Shown: positions 35,203 through 44,310 of the stretch, piece after piece
Layout of the letters: the number at the start of each line of letters is the position of its first letter
Position numbering within the stretch: position 1 is the first letter of the stretch
Made by a program: the position numbers and the translations under genes
From: AC-32 sp963755635
GTDB lineage: Bacteria > Actinomycetota > Thermoleophilia > Gaiellales > Gaiellaceae
Assembly (NCBI GenBank): GCA_963755635.1
Contig: CAVWKS010000024.1
Span: 55,659 to 119,658 of the forward strand
Direction: 5' to 3'
Length of the DNA: 64,000 nucleotides
Notes under the pieces: model-generated
The model's input: only the letters and a program-made list of their open reading frames with translations
Databases searched by the model: none
What the model was told of the DNA's origin: nothing

Positions 35203-35800
35203 TCCGGTCTTCGTCATCACCGGAACCTCCGGCGAGGGGAAGAGCACGCTCGCGCGGAGACTCGTCCAGCGCGTGCCGCAGCTCGAGCTCGCCGTCTCGG
35301 CGACGACCCGGCCGCAGCGCCCCGGCGAGGTCGACGGCCGCGACTACTGGTTCATCTCGGAGCAGGAGTTCGACCGCCGCCTGGACGCGGACGACTTCCT
35401 CGAGTGGGTGCAGCTCCCCTGGGGCCCGGGCTACCGCTCGGGGACGCTGCTCTCGGAGCTCGACCGGATCCGTGCCGACGGCCGCTCGCCGCTGCTCGAG
35501 ATCGAGACCGGCGGCGCGCTGAACGTGCGCGACCGCGTGCCGGGCGCCGTGACGGTCTTCGTAACGGCGCCGAGCAGGGAGGAGCTGGAGCAGCGTCTCC
35601 GCGCGCGAGCGACCGAGACCGAGGGCGAGATCGAGGAGCGGCTCGCCATCGCGGAGCGCCAGCTCGAGCTCGAATCGGAGTTCGACCACCGGATCGTCAA
35701 CGACGACCTGGAGCGCGCTTTCGCCGAGCTCGAGGAGATCGTCCTCGGCGATTTGGAACGGGCAGGTACCATTCCCGCTCGTGATCCATCCCCGCGTTGA
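35183..35800 (+). CDS. gmk: Guanylate kinase
   Basis: Phosphorylates GMP to GDP, 205 aa. P-loop FVITGTSGEGKSTLARRL (about 10-27), GMP-binding SATTRPQRPGEVDGRDYWFI (about 40-60), lid SREELEQRLRARATETEGEI and the conserved RIVNDDLERAFAELEEIV. TTG start 35183 overlaps mihF by 20 bases. The last 20 bases overlap the rpoZ start. Confidence 0.95.
   Translation: MASSTANPVFVITGTSGEGKSTLARRLVQRVPQLELAVSATTRPQRPGEVDGRDYWFISEQEFDRRLDADDFLEWVQLPWGPGYRSGTLLSELDRIRADGRSPLLEIETGGALNVRDRVPGAVTVFVTAPSREELEQRLRARATETEGEIEERLAIAERQLELESEFDHRIVNDDLERAFAELEEIVLGDLERAGTIPARDPSPR
35767..35772 (+). promoter_or_regulatory. -10 box of rpoZ inside gmk
   Basis: TACCAT is eight bases before GTG 35781, suggesting an internal leaderless promoter for rpoZ. 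Confidence 0.4.
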
Positions 35801-36011
35801 CGAATTGCTCGAGAACGTCGATTCCCGCTATGCGCTGGTGATCGTCGCGGCGAAGCGTGCCCGGCAGATCAACAACTACCACCACCAGCTCGGCGAGGGC
35901 ACGTTCGACCAGTTCCTGCCCCCGCTCGTGGAGTCGCGCTCGAAGAACTACTTGACGATGTCCCTCGAGGAGATTTCCGAGGGCAAGATCAAGTACACGT
36001 ACCCCAAGTAG
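35781..36011 (+). CDS. rpoZ: RNA polymerase omega subunit
   Basis: A 76-aa small subunit that assists RNAP assembly. Conserved NVDSRYALVIVAAKRARQIN (about 12-31) and SKNYLTMSLEEISEGKIKYT at the end. GTG start overlapping gmk. Followed by a GC palindrome and a convergent gene. Confidence 0.94.
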   Translation: MIHPRVDELLENVDSRYALVIVAAKRARQINNYHHQLGEGTFDQFLPPLVESRSKNYLTMSLEEISEGKIKYTYPK

Positions 36012-36012
36012 T

Positions 36013-36028
36013 TCGGGCGGCCGCCCGA
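36013..36028. terminator. Palindrome between convergent genes
   Basis: TCGGGCGGCCGCCCGA is a perfect 16-bp palindrome just after the rpoZ stop and before the end of the minus-strand cupredoxin gene. Probable bidirectional terminator, no T-tract. Confidence 0.5.
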
Positions 36029-36053
36029 GGACGGCCACCCTGCGGCGTTGCGG

Positions 36054-36440
36054 CTACTTGGTGACCTTGAAGTCCTGGTGCATCAGCGCCTCGTGCACTG
36101 AGCAGTAAGCCCGCCAGCTTCCAGGCTTCAGCGTCCAGGTGACCGTCTTCGTGCCCGTGAAGGCCGTCCCGGTGACGTCCTTCTCGAGCTTCGGCTTCGA
36201 GGGCTTCTCCCGCTCGAGGACGAAGTTGTGGAGCGGCGACTTGTCGCTGACCACGATCTTGTACTTGCCTGCCTTGAGGGTCTTGACCTTCTTCCCGCCC
36301 ATCTTCAGAGAGACCGAATAGCCGGGGCCGACGACTGCCTTGAGCGTCGGCGTGCTCGACCTGCCGCTGAATGCGCTGCCGGCGACGGCGAGCGCTGCAG
36401 CGATGCAGACGGCGAGGGCTCCTACGTACTTGCGGTTCAT
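36054..36440 (-). CDS. Secreted cupredoxin (plastocyanin-like) protein
   Basis: A 128-aa exported protein from ATG 36440, preceded by AAAAGGAGG. Signal peptide MNRKYVGALAVCIAAALAVA, with cleavage near GSAFS. A beta-sandwich with type 1 copper ligands follows: His in SPLHNFVLER and the Cys-x2-His-x3-Met cluster YCSVHEALMHQDF at the C-terminus. Likely a periplasmic or extracellular electron carrier or copper-binding protein; its redox partner is unknown. Convergent with rpoZ, divergent from coaBC. Confidence 0.85.
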   Translation of the reverse strand: MNRKYVGALAVCIAAALAVAGSAFSGRSSTPTLKAVVGPGYSVSLKMGGKKVKTLKAGKYKIVVSDKSPLHNFVLEREKPSKPKLEKDVTGTAFTGTKTVTWTLKPGSWRAYCSVHEALMHQDFKVTK

Positions 36441-36517
36441 GCGCCTCCTTTTCGATGACCCTCTGAGTACGGGAACGGCCACTCCGCGGATTTCCCTGCA
36501 AAGGGCAGAATGTGCAG

Positions 36518-37674
36518 ATGGGCAGGGTCCTTCTCGGAGTGACCGGCGGGATTGCCGCCTATAAGGCCTGCGAGCTGACGCGGCTGCTCGTCCGCGCGGG
36601 GCACGAGGTCACGCCGATCCTCACACCCGAGGCGGAGCGCTTCGTCGCGGCCCAGACCTTCGAGGCGCTCGCCCGCCGCGAGATGCCGCGTGAGCTCTTC
36701 CCGCACCTCGTCGAGGCCGACCTGCTCGTGATCGCGCCGCTCTCGGCCAACACGCTCGCCAAGCTCGCGCAGGGGCTCGCCGACAACGTGCTCACGCAGA
36801 CGGCGCTCGCGTTCGACGGGCCCGTCCTCGCCGCGCCGGCGATGAACCCGCGCATGTGGTCACATCCGGCGACCGGCGAGAACGTCGAAGCGCTCGAGCG
36901 GCGAGGCGTCGAGCTGGTCGGGCCGGAAGAGGGCGACACCGCCGAGGGCGAGGTCGGCGTCGGGCGGATGAGCGAGCCGGACGAGATCTTCGAGCGCGCC
37001 CGCTCGCTGCTGGAGAAGCGCGAGCAGCTGCGAGGCCGGCGCGTGCTCGTGACCGCCGGAGGCACACGCGAGCCGCTCGACGCGGTTCGCTTCCTCGGCA
37101 ACCGCTCGTCGGGCCGGATGGGCGCGGCGCTGGCCGCGGAGGCGAGGCGGCGCGGGGCGGAGGTAACGCTCGTCGCGGCGAACCTCTCCGTGCCGCCGCC
37201 CGTAGGAGTAGACGTGGTGCCCGCGCCGACCGCCGAGGAGCTCGCCCGCGAGACGTTCGCGCGCGGCGACGCCGACGTCGTCCTGATGGCTGCGGCCGTG
37301 GCCGACTACCGCCCGGCCGAGCAGCAGGCGGGCAAGCGACCGAAAGACGGGGACGCCTGGACGGTCACCCTCGAGCCGACGACGGACGTGCTGCGCGAGC
37401 TCGGCGCCCGCAGGACGAACGGCCAGGTGCTCGTCGGCTTCGCGGCGGACACCGGGGAGCGCGGCCTCGAGCGGGCTCGCGCGAAGCTCGAGGCGAAGCA
37501 GGTCGACCTCGTCGTCTTCAACGACGTCTCGCGGGACGACATCGGCTTCGACGCCTCCGACAACGAGGTCGTGCTCGTCTCGGCCGACGGCGAGCAGCGG
37601 CTCGCAAAGGCGGCGAAGGAGCGCATCGCGGCGGCTATCCTCGACGCGGTGGCCGAGCGGCTGGGAGTGGGGTA

Positions 37675-37675
<1 letters not shown>
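36518..37675 (+). CDS. coaBC: Bifunctional phosphopantothenoylcysteine decarboxylase / phosphopantothenate-cysteine ligase
   Basis: Two consecutive steps of coenzyme A synthesis, 385 aa. CoaC domain (1 to about 175): FMN-binding LLGVTGGIAAYKACEL, ADLLVIAPLSANTLAKLAQG and substrate motif PAMNPRMW. CoaB domain (about 178-385): VTAGGTREPLDAVRFLGNRS and SGRMGAAL, KRPKDGDAW (Lys for the acyl-cytidylate intermediate), LVGFAADTG. Start ATG 36518; GTG 36512 is also possible. The stop overlaps the MoxR start (GTAGTG). Confidence 0.95.
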
Positions 37676-38633
<958 letters not shown>

Positions 38634-38637
<4 letters not shown>

Positions 38638-39830
38638 CCCGCCGGGGTCGGCTCGCGCTCGTCCTGGGCGGCGCGACCTACCTCGGCGCCTGGGCGTTCG
38701 GCTCGAAACCGCTCTACCCGGTCGCGCTCGGCCTGCTGCTCGCGGTCGTCTTCGCGCGGGTCTGGACGCGGCTCGCGGGGCGGCCGGTCCGCGTGCGCCG
38801 CCGCCTGCCGCAGGCTGAGCGCTACGAGGGCGACGACGTCCAGGTGCGGTTGCAGGTCGAGCTCGAGCGGACATACGTGCCGGCGACCGTTGTCGTGCAC
38901 GAGCGGATCTCCAAGCTCGGCGAGCGCGAGACGGCCGTTCCCGCACGCGGCGGGAAGGCCTACGTGCTCGCGGGCCTCCCGCGCGGGCGCTACGCCTTCG
39001 AGGAGACGACAGTGGCGATCGAGGACGCGTTCGGCCTCGACCGCGTCGAGCAGGCCGTCGCGGCGCCGGGTGCATTCCTCGTCTACCCGCGGCTCGTCGA
39101 GCTCGACCGGCTCTTCTCCGAGTCCGGCCGGCTCGGGCGCGACGGACGGCAGTTGTTGCTGCGGCGGCCCGCGGGCTTCGACCTGCACAGCGTGCGCGAG
39201 TACGAGCGCGGCGAGTCGCTGCGCAAGGTGCACTGGCGCTCGACGGCCAAGCGCGGGCAGCTGATGGTCAAGGAGCTCGAGGACTCGCCGCGGGACGAGG
39301 TGGCCGTCGTGCTCGACGCGGATCCCGCGGCCGTCGTCGGCGAGAGCTTCGAGACGCAGGTGCGCGCGGCCGGGTCGATCCTGCTGGCTCACGCGCGCCG
39401 GAACCGGCGCGCCGTGCTGGTCGTCAACTCGCTGCGCCGTGAGCAGCAACGCGTCCACTCGGCGGGCGGCGACAAGCGCGAGGCGCTCGACCTGCTCGCC
39501 GCGGTGGAGCCGCAACCTGGCCCGCCGCTCGTGGCGCTGCTCGCCGACGAGGCCGGCCCCGCGGCGCGCGCGGAGGAGATCGCGGTCGTGACCGGCTCGC
39601 TCCCGGGGCGACTGGTCGAGCAGCTCGTCAACCACGCGCTCGGCCACAGAATCGTCTCGGTCGTCCTCGTCGACTCCGCCAGCTTCGCCGGCGCGGATGG
39701 CGCCCGGAGCGCGTTCCCGGGCCTGCTCAGGCTGCAGGCCGCGGGGATCGCCGTGACCGTCGTGCGCAGGGGCGACGATCTTGCGGCCCGGCTCGGCGCC
39801 GTCGCGACCGCGGAGGTAGCACATGCCTAG
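38634..39830 (+). CDS. DUF58-domain membrane protein
   Basis: 398 aa. Two N-terminal transmembrane helices (about 5-45), a CARDB-like beta domain (about 55-140) and the DUF58 signature FDLHSVREYERGESLRKVHW, RSTAKRGQLMVKELE (about 181-216), followed by a von Willebrand A-like region (VAVVLDADPAAV). Function unresolved. It is cotranscribed with the MoxR ATPase upstream and the transglutaminase downstream, overlapping both. Confidence 0.9.
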
Positions 39831-42045
39831 CCGGGCGAGGACGCTCGCGCTCGGCGCCGTCGTCGCCACGCCGATCGCCTGGAACTGGATGCGGCTGGAG
39901 GGCGGCCGCAGCGGCGGGCGCGCGATGCTGATCGTCCTGCTCGCGCTCGTCCCGGCCCTCGGCAGCCGCCGGTGGCGCTTCCCCCTTGCCGGCGCGGCGC
40001 TGCTCGTCGCAGGGGCGGTCGCCTTCCGTCTCGGCCCGGGGCCCGATTACCCGGGGCGCCTTCCCTCCCGCTTCTGGTCGGGGTTCCTCTCGTTCTACGA
40101 CGTGCAGCTCCCGTTTTCTGCGGCGGCGCACCAGACCATGGAAGGGACGGTCCTCCTGGCCGTCTTCGCCTTCACTGCTGCGGCTGCCCTCGCAATCGCG
40201 GCCGGACGGCCCGCGCTCGCTGCGACCGCCCTCCTCGTCGGCGCGGGCTGGCCGGCGACGCTGCTGGCGGGAAACGAGCTCACCCGCGGCGCCGGGATCC
40301 TCGCCGCGCTGCTCGTGCTGTTCGCGGGGTTGCGCGAGCGGGCCGGAGCGCCTGGGTGGGAGGTGCCGGTGGGCGCGGCGATCGTCTTCCTGGGCGTCGC
40401 GGCGTCCGCGTCCCCGACGCTCGCGAAGCGCGAGTTCCTCCACTGGCAGACGTGGGACCTGCACGTCCCGCGAACGAAGCCGGTGGACGTGAGCTACGTC
40501 TGGAGCTCCGACTACTCCGGGCTGACCTTTCCGCGCAAGAAGACCGTCGTGCTCCGGATCAAGGCACCGGCGCGGGCGCAGTACTGGCGGGTGACCACGC
40601 TCGACGCCATCGTCGACGGTCGCTGGCTCGACGAGCCTGAATTCGGCCGCGAGCCCGGGCTGGTGCCGCGAGCCGCCGCCGATTCGGCGAACTGGATCAC
40701 GCAACAGGTCACGGTCGCGGCGCTGCGTGACATCCGGCTCCCGGGTGCGGAGACGCCGGTGCTGTTCGATGCCTCGGGCCTCGGAGACATCAGCGTCGAC
40801 TCCGCGGGCGTGGCGTACCTCAACCGCTCTCTCCACGACGGCGACTCGTACACGGTCTCGAGCTACGAGCCGCAGCCGACCCCGCAGGAGCTCGCGCGCT
40901 CGAAGCCGGTGTACCCGCCGGTCATCAGCGTCCAGCGGAAGTACCTCGAGGTCGACGGGGGCGCCTTGGCGCCGCCCTTCGGCTCACCCGGCCGCGACGA
41001 GGCGATTCGCCGCCTCTTCGCGTCGCACTACCAGCTCGTGCCGTACCGGCCGCTGTACGACGTGGCCACCCATGTGGCGGGTGGCGCGCGGAGCCCGTAC
41101 GCGGCCGCGGTCGCGCTCGAGTCGTGGTTCCGGACCGGCGGCGGCTTCACCTATGACCAGCATCCGCCGCGCACGAAGGGCCGTCCGGTGCTCGTCGACT
41201 TCGTCACGCGAACCCGCAGTGGGTACTGCCAGCACTTCGCCGGGGCGATGGCGCTGATGCTCCGTTACCTCGGCGTCCCGACGCGGATCGCGGCCGGCTT
41301 CGCGAGCGGGCAGTACGAGAACGGCCAGTGGGTCGTGACCGACCACGACGCGCACGAGTGGGTCGAGGTCTGGTTCCGCGGCTGGGGATGGGTCCCGTTC
41401 GATCCCACGCCGGGCCGCGGCGGCGTATCGGGCGCGTACTCGGCGTCCTCGCACTCGTTCGATCCCGCGGTGGCCGCGCTCGTTCTCGCGGGCAAGCAAG
41501 GACTGCGGGCGTTCGAGCACCGGCGGAGCGAGCTCGGGTTCGCGCCGCGGAGGACACCACCGTTCGGCTCCGACGTCCGGCTGTCGCGTGCCAAGGCCCC
41601 GCCGGCGGCCGTCACGGGACGCTCTCGGACGACGCCGGGCCTCTTGCCGTTGCTCGTACTCTTGCTGGCCGGCCTGGTCGCGGCGGTCGTCGCGGTCAAG
41701 CTCGGGCTGCGGCGGGCGCGGTACCTGACGCGTGACCCGCGCCGGCTTGCCGCCGCGTGCCGCCGCGAGCTGCGGGACATCCTGATCGACCAGCGAGTCG
41801 ACGTCTCCCCGAGCGCCACGCTGATGGAGCTCACGCTGCTCACGCAGGAGGAGCTCGGAGTCGACACGTCCCGCCTCGGGCTGCACGCGACGGTTGCCCG
41901 CTTTGCGCCTCCTCGGTCGGCCCGCGAGGCGGCGCGGGAGCTGAAGCGATCTCTGCGGGGGGTCCGCCGGAGCGTGCGCGAGGAGCTAAGCGGCTGGGAT
42001 CGCGTCCGCGGGCTGCTCTCGCTGCGCTCGCTCGGCCTCTCGTAG
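39823..42045 (+). CDS. Transglutaminase-like membrane protein
   Basis: A 740-aa protein (TgpA/TGc family). About five transmembrane helices at the N-terminus (1-205), a DUF3488-like part, then the transglutaminase core with the Cys-His-Asp triad: TRSGYCQHFAGAMALMLRYL (Cys about 468), HDAHEWVEVWF (His about 510) and WVPFDPTPG (Asp about 527). One further transmembrane helix near 610-630 and a cytoplasmic DUF4129-like tail follow. Third gene of the MoxR module. Probably a cysteine peptidase or amide-processing enzyme outside the membrane. Confidence 0.92.
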   Translation: MPSRARTLALGAVVATPIAWNWMRLEGGRSGGRAMLIVLLALVPALGSRRWRFPLAGAALLVAGAVAFRLGPGPDYPGRLPSRFWSGFLSFYDVQLPFSAAAHQTMEGTVLLAVFAFTAAAALAIAAGRPALAATALLVGAGWPATLLAGNELTRGAGILAALLVLFAGLRERAGAPGWEVPVGAAIVFLGVAASASPTLAKREFLHWQTWDLHVPRTKPVDVSYVWSSDYSGLTFPRKKTVVLRIKAPARAQYWRVTTLDAIVDGRWLDEPEFGREPGLVPRAAADSANWITQQVTVAALRDIRLPGAETPVLFDASGLGDISVDSAGVAYLNRSLHDGDSYTVSSYEPQPTPQELARSKPVYPPVISVQRKYLEVDGGALAPPFGSPGRDEAIRRLFASHYQLVPYRPLYDVATHVAGGARSPYAAAVALESWFRTGGGFTYDQHPPRTKGRPVLVDFVTRTRSGYCQHFAGAMALMLRYLGVPTRIAAGFASGQYENGQWVVTDHDAHEWVEVWFRGWGWVPFDPTPGRGGVSGAYSASSHSFDPAVAALVLAGKQGLRAFEHRRSELGFAPRRTPPFGSDVRLSRAKAPPAAVTGRSRTTPGLLPLLVLLLAGLVAAVVAVKLGLRRARYLTRDPRRLAAACRRELRDILIDQRVDVSPSATLMELTLLTQEELGVDTSRLGLHATVARFAPPRSAREAARELKRSLRGVRRSVREELSGWDRVRGLLSLRSLGLS

Positions 42046-42091
42046 AGGAAGCCAGGCGCGAGACTTGACGGATCCGCTTCACTTGAGAGAC

Positions 42092-42442
42092 ATGAGCGAG
42101 ACCTTCGATCTCTTCCAGCAGGGTCGCTCCCACCTCAAGCAGGGGATGGCGGCCCAGGCCACCGTCGCCCTCGAGAAGGCAAAGGCGCGCGAGCCGGAGA
42201 AGGCCTCGATCCGCGAGGCGCTCGGCATCGCGTACTTCCGCATCCACCGCTACGAGGAGGCCGAGTCCGAGTTCCGCAAGATGCTCGAGCTCGCGCCCGT
42301 CGACGACTACGCGCACTACGCACTCGGCCGCTGCCTCGACAAGCTCGGCCGCGAGCACGAGGCGAACGGGCACTACAAGCTGGCGAGCTCGCTCCGCCCG
42401 GGCCAGCGCGCCTACGAAGTGCGGATCCGCGACCTCAGCTGA
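42092..42442 (+). CDS. Tetratricopeptide-repeat protein
   Basis: A 116-aa protein from ATG 42092. About three TPR helix pairs: SHLKQGMAAQATVALEKAKA, ALGIAYFRIHRYEEAESEFR and YALGRCLDKLGREHEANGHY. Presumably a protein-protein interaction scaffold; the partner is unknown. Its stop overlaps the likely dtd start. Confidence 0.8.
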   Translation: MSETFDLFQQGRSHLKQGMAAQATVALEKAKAREPEKASIREALGIAYFRIHRYEEAESEFRKMLELAPVDDYAHYALGRCLDKLGREHEANGHYKLASSLRPGQRAYEVRIRDLS

Positions 42443-42873
42443 AGGCGGTCCTGCAGCGGGTCAGCGCGGCGCGCGTGAGCGTCGGGGACGAAGTCGTGGG
42501 CGAGATCGGCAGCGGGCTCTGCGTGCTGCTCGGAGTGGCGCGCGGCGACGACGGCGAAGCGGCCGCGCGGCTCGCGGGCAAGGTCGGCCGGCTGCGCGTG
42601 TTCGAGAACGACGAGGGGCGCTTCGACCGCTCGCTCCTCGACACCGGCGGCGAGGCGCTGGTGATCAGCCAGTTCACGCTGCTGGGCGACGTGTCGAAGG
42701 GGAACAGGCCGAGCTTCACGGATGCGGCTCCGCCCGAGGAAGCCGAGCCGCTCTACGAGGCGTTCTGCGACGGGCTGCGGGAACTGGGCGTGCCGGTCGC
42801 GACGGGCGAGTTCGGCGCGCGGATGGCGGTCGAGCTCATGAACGACGGGCCGGTGACGATCGTGCTTGAGTAG
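42439..42873 (+). CDS. dtd: D-aminoacyl-tRNA deacylase
   Basis: Removes D-amino acids from mischarged tRNA. The family N-terminus is KAVLQRVSAARVSVGDEVVG, whose only start in place is CTG 42439, overlapping the TPR stop. The first GTG (42475) would remove 12 conserved residues. Active-site motifs SQFTLLGDVSKGNRPSF (SQ-x-T) and MNDGPVTIVLE (N-x-GPVT) are both present, with the cis-Pro-like GVPVATGEFGARM. 144 aa, normal length. Confidence 0.92.
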   Translation: MKAVLQRVSAARVSVGDEVVGEIGSGLCVLLGVARGDDGEAAARLAGKVGRLRVFENDEGRFDRSLLDTGGEALVISQFTLLGDVSKGNRPSFTDAAPPEEAEPLYEAFCDGLRELGVPVATGEFGARMAVELMNDGPVTIVLE

Positions 42874-42892
42874 TTCCCGAACCCGCGTCCGC

Positions 42893-42921
42893 GACGCGTC
42901 CTTCTTGAAACGGAACGCGTC
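42893..42921. terminator. Hairpin after dtd
   Basis: GACGCGT (42893) pairs with ACGCGTC (42915-42921), extended by CC/GG with one bulge. No T-tract. Likely end of the dtd transcript. Confidence 0.45.
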
Positions 42922-42959
42922 TAGACCTTGGCCGCAGGTCTACGGTACGAGGTAGACCG

Positions 42960-43457
42960 TTGCAACCGCTCTCCACAGACCGGCGCGGCCTTCCGGCACT
43001 CGGCCCCCGTGGCGAGGGCTGGGTCGTCCTGCAGACGATCCTCTTCGTCGCAATCGCGGGCTGCGGCTTCGTCGGCGTCTACTGGCCCGGCTCGGTCGAG
43101 GCGTACCTGGCGGTGCTCGGGATCGTGATCGCGGTCCTCGGCGTCGTGCTGCTGCTCCTCGGTGCGCTCACGCTTGGAAGCGCGTTCACGGCCCTGCCTC
43201 GGCCGCGGCCGAGGGGCGAGCTGCGGCAGCACGGGGTCTACCGGCTGGCTCGGCACCCGGTCTACGGCGGCGTGCTCTTGCTCGCGCTCGGCTGGTCGTT
43301 CGCCGACGCACCGCTGGCGCTCATCCCGACGGCGCTGCTCGCCGGGCTGTTCGAGCTGAAGTCACGGCGCGAAGAGGCGTGGCTCGTCGAGCGTTACCCG
43401 GAGTACGCCGCGTACCGCGAGCGAACGCCGCGCCGGTTCATCCCGTTCGTCTGGTGA
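42960..43457 (+). CDS. Isoprenylcysteine carboxyl methyltransferase-like (ICMT/PEMT) membrane protein
   Basis: 165 aa, TTG start. Two to three transmembrane helices (VVLQTILFVAIAGCGFVGVY; AYLAVLGIVIAVLGVVLLLL) followed by the ICMT signature ELRQHGVYRLARHPVYGGVL (RHPxY-x-G) and a C-terminal EEAWLVERYPEYAAYRERTP. Known relatives use SAM to methylate small molecules, lipids or prenyl-cysteine; the substrate here is unknown. Convergent overlap of 20 bases with the hydrolase gene. Confidence 0.85.
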   Translation: MQPLSTDRRGLPALGPRGEGWVVLQTILFVAIAGCGFVGVYWPGSVEAYLAVLGIVIAVLGVVLLLLGALTLGSAFTALPRPRPRGELRQHGVYRLARHPVYGGVLLLALGWSFADAPLALIPTALLAGLFELKSRREEAWLVERYPEYAAYRERTPRRFIPFVW

Positions 43458-44310
43458 GCCAGTCGACGAGCTTCGCGTCGTACTCGGGCGCGAACGAGCC
43501 GTCGGGCATCGTCAGGTCGTGCTCGGCGCCCGGAATGACGACGATCTCGACCTCGTCGCCGCGCGCCGCGCGCCATGCCTCGACGCTCGGCTCGACCGGC
43601 GTCCACGAGTCGGCGTCGCCGTAGAAGAGCAGGGCGGGCACGCGGGTCTGCGCGAAGGAGGGCCGCGGATCGAAGTCCATCTCCTCGATCCAGAGGCGCC
43701 GGCTCTCCTCGTCGAGCAGCGTCGGCGGGAGCCAGACCTGGCCCCACCAGTCCTCGTCGATCCCGGCCCAGAGCTCGGCCGCGAGCTCCTCGTCGGGCTC
43801 GGGCGCCTTCGTGTGGATCCAGTCCTCGAAGCGCCGGCGCAGGGCGAGCGCTCGCTCGACGACGTCGTCGCCGTAGCCGGCAAGGCGGAGCTGCCGCTCG
43901 ACCGCGTACATCATCTGCTCGGACGGGGTGACCCCGGTCGAGGCGAGCAGGACGAGGAACTTCACCTCGTCGGAAGCAGCCGCCACAAGCGGGCCGATCC
44001 AGCCGCCCTGACTGATCCCCCAGAGGCCGACGTCCCCGGCGTCGATGGCCCGCAGGACGGCGAGCGCGTCGTCGACCTGAACGTCGAACCGGCCGCGTGA
44101 GGAGTCGCCCGTGGACTCGCCCTCGCCGCGCCGGTCGAAGGTGACGACGCCGATCCCGGCCGGCGGGAGCAGCTCGTGCAGGTGGGTGTACGAGCCGAAT
44201 TCCCGCGTGCCCTCGCCGGCGCCGTGCAGGGCAACGAGGGCCGTGTTGCCGGCGGGCGAGTAGCTCGCGGCCAGCTCGACGTCACCGTTTCTGACCGTCA
44301 GCTCTTCCAC
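43438..44310 (-). CDS. Alpha/beta hydrolase (dienelactone hydrolase/esterase-like)
   Basis: A 290-aa alpha/beta-hydrolase. Oxyanion strand NTALVALHGAGEGTREFG, FDRRGEGESTGDSS, nucleophile elbow GLWGISQGGWIGPL with Ser (about 115), the acid ALLFYGDADSWTPVEPS (Asp) and the catalytic His in IPGAEHDLTMPD. GTG start 44310 overlaps the 3' end of the HelD gene by 13 bases, so the two are cotranscribed. The substrate is unknown. Confidence 0.87.
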   Translation of the reverse strand: MEELTVRNGDVELAASYSPAGNTALVALHGAGEGTREFGSYTHLHELLPPAGIGVVTFDRRGEGESTGDSSRGRFDVQVDDALAVLRAIDAGDVGLWGISQGGWIGPLVAAASDEVKFLVLLASTGVTPSEQMMYAVERQLRLAGYGDDVVERALALRRRFEDWIHTKAPEPDEELAAELWAGIDEDWWGQVWLPPTLLDEESRRLWIEEMDFDPRPSFAQTRVPALLFYGDADSWTPVEPSVEAWRAARGDEVEIVVIPGAEHDLTMPDGSFAPEYDAKLVDWLTRRTG

